15,443 nt of DNA from an uncultured Ligilactobacillus sp. (GTDB lineage: Bacteria > Bacillota > Bacilli > Lactobacillales > Lactobacillaceae): the NCBI GenBank assembly GCA_934215475.1, contig CAKPZY010000039.1:1-15443 (forward strand), read 5' to 3'. This document shows, piece by piece, positions 14,058 through 15,443 of this stretch. Every line of letters begins with the position of its first letter. Positions within the stretch are counted from its first letter, which is position 1. The translations under genes and the position numbers were made by a program. The notes beneath the pieces are model-generated. The model saw nothing but the letters and a program-made list of their open reading frames with translations, searched no databases and had not been told where the DNA came from.

Positions 14058-14118
14058 TTAATCAAAGAACAAACCACTCTCCGTAAAAAATAAGTAAGTG
14101 GTTTGTCCTTTTGATTAA
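14058..14118. terminator. Long inverted repeat, probable bidirectional terminator
   Basis: Arms 14058-14078 and 14097-14118 pair over about 20 bp (CAAACCACT/AGTGGTTTG core, extended by TTAATCAAA/TTTGATTAA with one small irregularity). It follows the small-peptide stop by 7 nt and lies 31 nt beyond the stop of the minus-strand LysM gene. T-rich sequence is present on both sides of the core stem. Confidence 0.75.
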
Positions 14119-14149
14119 ATCATGCTATTTCCATGTTGGGTAGACTAAT

Positions 14150-15406
14150 TTATTGTTTTTCCAAAGCACCAATAGCTTGGTCGATCCGGTTAATGGCGTT
14201 GGTGACATCTTGTTGGGAACCCAAATCCGACTTAATTACACCGTTGCCGCGGATAGCTGCCTCATTCAAGTTGTTTAACGAAGCTTCTGTGTAAACACCT
14301 TGAGTGTGAAGATATTTGTTAGCTTCTTGGAGTTTAGCCGCAAGTGGTTGTTTATTGACTGTCTGTGAAGGAAGCTTTTCTAAAGCGCCAATAGCTTGGT
14401 CAATGCGGTTAATAGCCCTGGTTACATCTTGTTGAGAACCCAGATCAGATTTGATCACACCATTACCGCGCATGGCTGCTTCACGTAAGTTATTGAGTGA
14501 GCCTTCTGTATAAACGCCCTGGGTATAGATATATTTGTTAGCTTCTTGGAGTTTAGCTGCCAGTGGTTGTTTATTAACTGTCTGAGATGGAAGTTTTTGC
14601 AAAGCACCAATTGCCTGGTCAATGCGGTTAATAGACACTGTCACATCTTGTTGTGAGACCATATCAGATTTGATCACACCGTTGCCGCGCATGGCTGCTT
14701 CACGTAAGTTATTGAGTGAGCCTTCTGTATAAACACCTTGGGTGTAAATATATTTGTTAGCCTCTTGGATCTTGGCCTCTAACGGCTGTTTGTTGACAGT
14801 TGGCGCAGGAGCTTGGACTCTTACCAGATTGTTAATGGCCTGGGTGATGCGCCAGATAGCATTTGTCACATCTTGTTGTGATACCATATCGGATTTGATC
14901 ACGCCATTACCGCGCATAGCAGCTTCACGCAAGTTATTGAGTGAGGCCTCTGTGTAGATCCCTTGAGTGTAAATATACTTATTAGCTTCCTGCAGTTTAG
15001 CCGATAAGGCCGTCTTGTCGACCTGATTTGTCTTAGGAGCTGGGGTAGGTATGACGATCTTTTGTCCATTAAACTTCAAAGTATTACCAGTATAGATTAG
15101 GTCAGCATTATCTATACCGTTCATTTTAGCTAACTGTTCTGGAGAAACATCAAGATTTTTGGTTTTAAGTGCTTCAGAGATTGCCCAGAGTGTATCTCCG
15201 CTGCGGATGGTATATGGAGTCGTTGTATTAGCGATGTTGGCAGCAACTTCACTTGGAGTATTGGCTTTCCATGAATCAGCGTTGGCAACGCTTGGTAAAG
15301 CAAATAAAGCTCCGGACAATAAAGCTGCTGCAGCTGCCGTTTTAATTTTTCTATTTTTTGAAATTGTTTCTTTTCTGTGCTGATTTAAAATTGATTCATT
15401 ATTCAT
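14150..15406 (-). CDS. Secreted LysM protein with four FIVAR-like repeats
   Basis: This encodes 418 residues. It has a long N-region (RKETISKNRKIKT), a hydrophobic core and a signal peptidase site near ALPSVANA-DSW (residue 43/44). One LysM domain (about residues 63-112: YTIRSGDTLWAISEAL to YTGNTLKF) should bind peptidoglycan GlcNAc. A Pro-rich linker leads to four repeats starting at residues 130, 205, 278 and 351, with a 73-residue period (75 for the first). Each holds LQEANKYIYTQGVYTE, SLNNLREAA, GNGVIKSD and SQQDVT.AINRIDQAIGAL. The pattern resembles FIVAR domains, helical bundles of surface proteins that can bind carbohydrate or host matrix. There is no LPXTG anchor, so the LysM likely holds it to the wall. 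The start has GGAGG 7 nt upstream. The near-identical repeats invite copy-number change by recombination. Confidence 0.9.
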   Translation of the reverse strand: MNNESILNQHRKETISKNRKIKTAAAAALLSGALFALPSVANADSWKANTPSEVAANIANTTTPYTIRSGDTLWAISEALKTKNLDVSPEQLAKMNGIDNADLIYTGNTLKFNGQKIVIPTPAPKTNQVDKTALSAKLQEANKYIYTQGIYTEASLNNLREAAMRGNGVIKSDMVSQQDVTNAIWRITQAINNLVRVQAPAPTVNKQPLEAKIQEANKYIYTQGVYTEGSLNNLREAAMRGNGVIKSDMVSQQDVTVSINRIDQAIGALQKLPSQTVNKQPLAAKLQEANKYIYTQGVYTEGSLNNLREAAMRGNGVIKSDLGSQQDVTRAINRIDQAIGALEKLPSQTVNKQPLAAKLQEANKYLHTQGVYTEASLNNLNEAAIRGNGVIKSDLGSQQDVTNAINRIDQAIGALEKQ

Positions 15407-15443
15407 TCTTTTGCCTCCATTCGAATTGCTCCGAAAATTCAGT

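Overview
The window reads as chromosomal DNA of a low-to-moderate GC Gram-positive, most likely a member of the Lactobacillaceae. The evidence is the strong AGGAGG-type ribosome binding sites, frequent TTG and GTG starts, a CpsB/Wzb-type PHP phosphatase, OatA-like and LTA-synthase-like envelope enzymes, a DegV protein, and a secreted LysM protein with FIVAR-like repeats. I cannot name the genus from sequence alone. No tRNA, rRNA, CRISPR array, IS element or phage gene was seen.

Layout. 1-317: tandem array of 42-bp dyad repeats that runs off the left edge. 382-1362 (-): NERD-domain protein with a C-terminal zinc ribbon. 1537-3860 (+): a CpsB-like tyrosine phosphatase, an XRE regulator and a broken fucose-acetylase-like acyltransferase (one frameshift, one in-frame stop). 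3888-4622 (+): TerC-family membrane protein, followed by a terminator. 4769-5928 (+): Cof-type HAD phosphatase and thioredoxin, then a strong terminator. 6242-8537 (+): a membrane-anchored MORN-repeat protein overlapping an OatA-like O-acyltransferase with a fused SGNH domain; the leader can fold in two alternative ways. 8608-8847: a second 42-bp dyad array of the same family, then a long bidirectional terminator. 9011-10000 (-): YghZ-like aldo/keto reductase. 10358-12301 (+): LTA-synthase-like alkaline-phosphatase-superfamily enzyme, converging on 12361-13215 (-), a divergent DegV protein, with a shared terminator. 13216-14149: a long region without a large gene. It holds decayed coding sequence, a good promoter and a 42-residue, wholly uncharged membrane peptide gene with a terminator. 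14150-15406 (-): secreted LysM protein with four 73-75-residue repeats.

The common theme is the cell envelope: polysaccharide-linked phosphatase, O-acyltransferases, a phosphoglycerol-transferase-like enzyme, a TerC protein of a family linked to Mn supply for exported enzymes, and a LysM wall protein. The most unusual signal is the pair of dyad-repeat arrays about 8 kb apart. They share an exact 42-bp period (four turns of B-DNA) and fixed 19/23-bp half-site spacing, although the sequence between the half-sites has diverged.
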